Shown piece after piece: positions 40,086-42,620 of a stretch of 42,620 nt of DNA. The position numbers and the translations under genes are program-made. The notes under the pieces were generated by a model that did no database searches, was not told where the DNA came from, and saw only the letters and a list, made by a program, of their open reading frames with translations. Positions within the stretch are counted from its first letter, which is position 1; each line of letters opens with the position of its first letter. The stretch is from Alphaproteobacteria bacterium UBA3768 (GTDB lineage Bacteria > Pseudomonadota > Alphaproteobacteria > CAAHEQ01 > UBA3637). The stretch spans positions 1 to 42,620 of the forward strand of contig DFFU01000015.1 of the NCBI GenBank assembly GCA_002372315.1, in the 5' to 3' direction.

Positions 40086-42146
40086 TTATTTCTCCTCTTT
40101 TGTTGTTTGTTGCCGTTTTCTTTCAATTAGCTCTTTATCGCAGATAGGACAATATTTATGCGCCCCACTGATATACCCATGTTTTGGGCAGATGGAATAC
40201 ACCGGTGTGATAGAAACATAAGGTAACCGGTAGTTTTCCAAGACACGCCGCACTAAATCCTTACAAGACTTAGACGACGAAATCCGCTCATTCATATACA
40301 AGTGTAAAACGGTTCCACCTGTATATTGAGATTGCAGATCATCCTGATAATCCAAGGCTTTAAACGGATCATCCGTGAAGCCTACGGGCAATTGTGAAGA
40401 GTTCGTATAATAAGGTGCATCATGTGTACCTGCTTGGATAATATCAGAATAACGCTTTTGATCCTCCCGTGCAAAACGATAGGTTGTACCTTCAGCTGGC
40501 GTTGCCTCCAAATTATACATGTTGCCTGTCTCTTCTTGAAATTTTATTAAACGTTCGCGAATATAGGTAAGCAATTTTTTGGCAAATTCGCGTCCCCAAT
40601 CTGTTGTAATATCTTCCTTGTCATTGGTAAAATTACGAATCATTTCATTGATACCATTGACACCAATGGTGGAAAAGTGTGAATTAAAACGTCCTAAATA
40701 GCGTTTTGTATAAGGATATAGACCACGTTCTAATTGCATGGTAATTGTTTGGCGTTTCAATTCCAAAGACTTTTTGGCCAATTCCATCAGTTCGTCCAAA
40801 CGCTTATACAAACCCTCTTCATTGTTTTTAAACAGATATCCCAAACGTGCACAGTTGATTGTTACCACACCGATAGATCCTGTTTGTTCCGCAGAACCGA
40901 ATAAACCACCGCCACGACGTTTGAGTTCAGTCAAGTCTAAGCGCAAACGACAACACATGGAACGGACATCGGATGGCTTCATATCAGAATTGACATAGTT
41001 GGAAAAGTAAGGTAATCCATATTTCGCTGTCATTTCAAACAATAAATCAATATTTTCAGAATCCCAAGGGAAATCAGACGTGATATTATAGGTTGGAATT
41101 GGGAATGTGAAGGGACGGCCTTTGGCATCACCTTCGCCCATGACCTCCAAGAAAGCACGATTGATCATATCCATTTCTTTTTGTAATTCGCCATAGGTAA
41201 AGTCTTGCTCTTTACCTGCGATAACGGGATGACGATCTTTCAAATCTGCGGGGCACGTCCAATCAAATGTCAAATTGGTAAATGGTGTCTGAGTTCCCCA
41301 ACGTGATGGTACGTTCAAATTAAAGATGAAGGATTGCATAGCTTGCTTGACATCTTTATATTGTAAATTTTCAATACGAATAAAGGGAGCCAAATAGGTG
41401 TCTGCAGATGAAAAAGCCTGAGCTCCTGCCCATTCATTTTGAAGCGTTCCCAAAAAATTGACCATTTGTGAAAAAGCACTGACCAAATGACGTGGTGGGT
41501 TTGATTCGGTTTTATTAGGGACACCATTAAAACCTTCTGTTAACAATGTACGTAAAGACCAACCCGCACAATAACCCGACAACATATCCAAATCATGGAT
41601 GTGATAATCACCATTCAAATGTGCTTGACCGATTTCGGGGGTATAAACATGTTTCAGCCAGTAATTGGCCACTACCTTCCCAGAAACATTTAAAATCAAA
41701 CCGCCCAATGAATAGCCCTGATTAGCATTTGCATTGACACGCCAATCAGATCGATCCAAATATTCATTAATGGAAGAAATCGCGTCAATCGCCACTTTCT
41801 GATCTTGACGTTGCCGCTCGCGTTGTTCGCGATAAACAATATAAGAACGTGCGGTTTTATAATAATTGGACGAAATGAGAACCTGTTCCACGACATCTTG
41901 AATTTGTTCAATGGTGGGCACCACAGCGCCAGCGAATCGATGACGAAGCACCTTAACCACTTGTTCGGCTAACAAATGAGCCTCATCCTCACCATATTCA
42001 CCAGTAGCTGCCCCTGCTTTAGCAATGGCAGACACAATTTTAGTGGCATCAAAAGTACGTTTTTCACCATCACGTTTAATGACCTCAGAAAGGGGGCCTA
42101 CATCTATGGTTTTAAGATTTTCTTTGGATTCAACAACTTCCAACAT
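40086..42146 (-). CDS. nrdD: Anaerobic (class III) ribonucleoside-triphosphate reductase, large part
   Basis: Reduces NTPs to dNTPs without oxygen. The 686-residue protein begins with an ATP cone (VIKRDGEKRTFDATKIVSAI) for allosteric control, followed by the ten-stranded barrel with NLNVPSRWG, SMCCRLRLDL, QTGSIGVVTINCARLG and NGINEMIRNF, and ends with a Cys-rich zinc site (CPKHGYISGAHKYCPIC). There it stops: the RVxGY glycyl-radical loop is missing and is encoded by the next gene. The ATG at 42146 has AAAGGA six bases upstream; a longer frame to 42209 would run over the NrdR box. A candidate NrdR box lies 24 bases upstream. Confidence 0.94.
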   Translation of the reverse strand: MLEVVESKENLKTIDVGPLSEVIKRDGEKRTFDATKIVSAIAKAGAATGEYGEDEAHLLAEQVVKVLRHRFAGAVVPTIEQIQDVVEQVLISSNYYKTARSYIVYREQRERQRQDQKVAIDAISSINEYLDRSDWRVNANANQGYSLGGLILNVSGKVVANYWLKHVYTPEIGQAHLNGDYHIHDLDMLSGYCAGWSLRTLLTEGFNGVPNKTESNPPRHLVSAFSQMVNFLGTLQNEWAGAQAFSSADTYLAPFIRIENLQYKDVKQAMQSFIFNLNVPSRWGTQTPFTNLTFDWTCPADLKDRHPVIAGKEQDFTYGELQKEMDMINRAFLEVMGEGDAKGRPFTFPIPTYNITSDFPWDSENIDLLFEMTAKYGLPYFSNYVNSDMKPSDVRSMCCRLRLDLTELKRRGGGLFGSAEQTGSIGVVTINCARLGYLFKNNEEGLYKRLDELMELAKKSLELKRQTITMQLERGLYPYTKRYLGRFNSHFSTIGVNGINEMIRNFTNDKEDITTDWGREFAKKLLTYIRERLIKFQEETGNMYNLEATPAEGTTYRFAREDQKRYSDIIQAGTHDAPYYTNSSQLPVGFTDDPFKALDYQDDLQSQYTGGTVLHLYMNERISSSKSCKDLVRRVLENYRLPYVSITPVYSICPKHGYISGAHKYCPICDKELIERKRQQTTKEEK

Positions 42147-42169
42147 TTTGTGTCCTTTCTTAACTTTTG

Positions 42170-42185
42170 ATACTATATATTGTGT
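42170..42185 (-). promoter_or_regulatory. NrdR box upstream of nrdD
   Basis: ATACTATATATTGTGT matches the typical NrdR box form ACACTATATATTGTGT in 15 of 16 bases. A weaker copy (10 of 16), TTCCAACATTTTGTGT at 42138-42153, lies 32 bases away, about three helical turns, overlapping the ribosome binding site; tandem boxes at such spacing are usual. Confidence 0.75.
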
Positions 42186-42210
42186 TTTTTGCGATTTTCG
42201 CTCAGCCACT

Positions 42211-42239
42211 AATAAACATTTTTATGCCCCGAATGTCAA
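42211..42239 (-). promoter_or_regulatory. nrdD promoter
   Basis: TTGACA (42239-42234) and TTTATT (42216-42211), spacer 17. The NrdR box lies just downstream of the expected start of transcription. Confidence 0.5.
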
Positions 42240-42538
42240 CCCCTTTTTTTACAAAAAAAATAACTTTTTTTTTAATCCTTTTATTTTCAATGGTTTTTGA
42301 ATAAAAAAATATTTTTTTTATGTTATAATCATGAAGCAAAAGCGATCAGATTTTTGACAAAAAATCTCTCCAAAAACATCTTTTTTTATGTAAAAGTCAG
42401 TAGGCACAATGGATTGAGCTAGAAGAAACGATTCGAATCGAAAAAACAAACAAAAAAATTTATTATTTTATGGAGGGGGGATAGCTCTATTGGAATTTCC
42501 TTTGTATATGAATTCTTATTTTGCTACTTTTCAATAAA

Positions 42539-42565
42539 AAAACACCGATACAATATCAGTGTTTT
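42539..42565 (-). terminator. tRNA-Arg terminator
   Basis: On the minus strand AAAACACTGAT pairs with ATCGGTGTTTT (one wobble) around five bases, followed by T's. Confidence 0.8.
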
Positions 42566-42569
42566 ATCT

Positions 42570-42620
42570 TGGCGCGCCCGGCAGGATTCGAACTTACAAC
42601 CTTCTGATCCGTAGTCAGAT
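42570..42620 (-). tRNA. tRNA-Arg (anticodon ACG), 5' part cut by the window edge
   Basis: The visible 51 bases on the minus strand give the anticodon stem TCTGA/TCAGA with loop CTACGGA (anticodon ACG), a T-arm with GTTCGAATC, acceptor strand ending GGGCGC, discriminator G and encoded CCA. Confidence 0.92.

Larger units (their letters stand above)
42147..42569. other. Gene-free stretch between nrdD and tRNA-Arg
   Basis: Besides the nrdD promoter and NrdR box it holds an AT-rich stretch with an extended -10 on the plus strand (TGTTATAAT, ending 42329) without a good -35, an eight-base hairpin AGATTTTT-GACA-AAAAATCT (42348-42367), a perfect 12-base palindrome CGATTCGAATCG (42429-42440), a G6 run near 42473 and the tRNA-Arg terminator. 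No convincing open frame is present. Confidence 0.5.

Noticed and set aside
40079..40090. Programmed frameshift joining nrdD to the glycyl-radical frame
   Set aside because: The A7 run lies after the nrdD stop codon, so slipping on it could not bypass the stop; the small gene also has its own ribosome binding site.
42160..42200. A Rex or FNR site upstream of nrdD
   Set aside because: The TTGTG-like bases belong to the NrdR box, and no TCACAA half or TTGAT-N4-ATCAA is present.

Overview
The window looks like a piece of chromosome from a low-GC (roughly 40% by eye) host-associated alphaproteobacterium living by fermentation. The clues are a UvrA with the alphaproteobacterial-style Cys-Pro-Val-Ser version of its first zinc site, Gram-negative surface proteins (a classical and a trimeric autotransporter, lipoproteins), and a strictly anaerobic set: a monomeric [FeFe] hydrogenase, bifunctional AdhE, the Rex redox repressor and class III ribonucleotide reductase. 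An uncultured gut alphaproteobacterium of the RF32/CAG-239 type would fit; that placement is inference. There is no rRNA, no insertion sequence and no CRISPR array.

Layout. 1-4485: uvrA, a small lipoprotein and a membrane metallophosphoesterase, with a fragment of a divergent gene at the left edge. 4527-9422 (minus): an autotransporter with a nine-base C/G tract in its leader, then an M23 peptidase lipoprotein and a MATE exporter with overlapping genes. 9621-12923: a trimeric autotransporter adhesin with fourteen near-identical repeat units and an unknown secreted protein, under near-identical strong promoters. 13049-13125: tRNA-Pro(CGG). 13153-17320: an accessory stretch in which four single genes (Sel1-repeat protein, an exported GT-D glycosyltransferase-like protein, two unknowns), each with its own promoter, alternate with full or partial copies of a roughly 290-bp structured repeat. 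17330-18371: an unknown two-gene membrane operon. 18491-23276: rfbB, an alpha/beta hydrolase, tRNA-Met(CAT), a PH-domain membrane protein, an unknown gene with a long leader, and a polytopic membrane protein.

23348-28721 (minus) is the metabolic core: an operon of two [2Fe-2S]-type small proteins, [FeFe] hydrogenase, adhE and rex. Its promoter carries a good Rex operator overlapping the -10, so NADH-disposal genes and their repressor appear to be autoregulated together. 28875-32166 holds an M48 peptidase, ruvX, rpiB, nrdR and nusB. 32233-35670 encodes two membrane-anchored secreted proteins, the second with a clear type IV prepilin leader. 35755-39184 is glyA, an unknown, cysS and a small conserved-looking protein.

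39190-42146 (minus) is a class III ribonucleotide reductase operon in which the glycyl-radical loop sits on a separate 62-residue gene between nrdD and nrdG. A near-perfect NrdR box lies upstream of nrdD, and nrdR itself is in this window. The right edge cuts a tRNA-Arg(ACG). The two most noteworthy things are the repeat-separated single-gene array after tRNA-Pro and the split NrdD.
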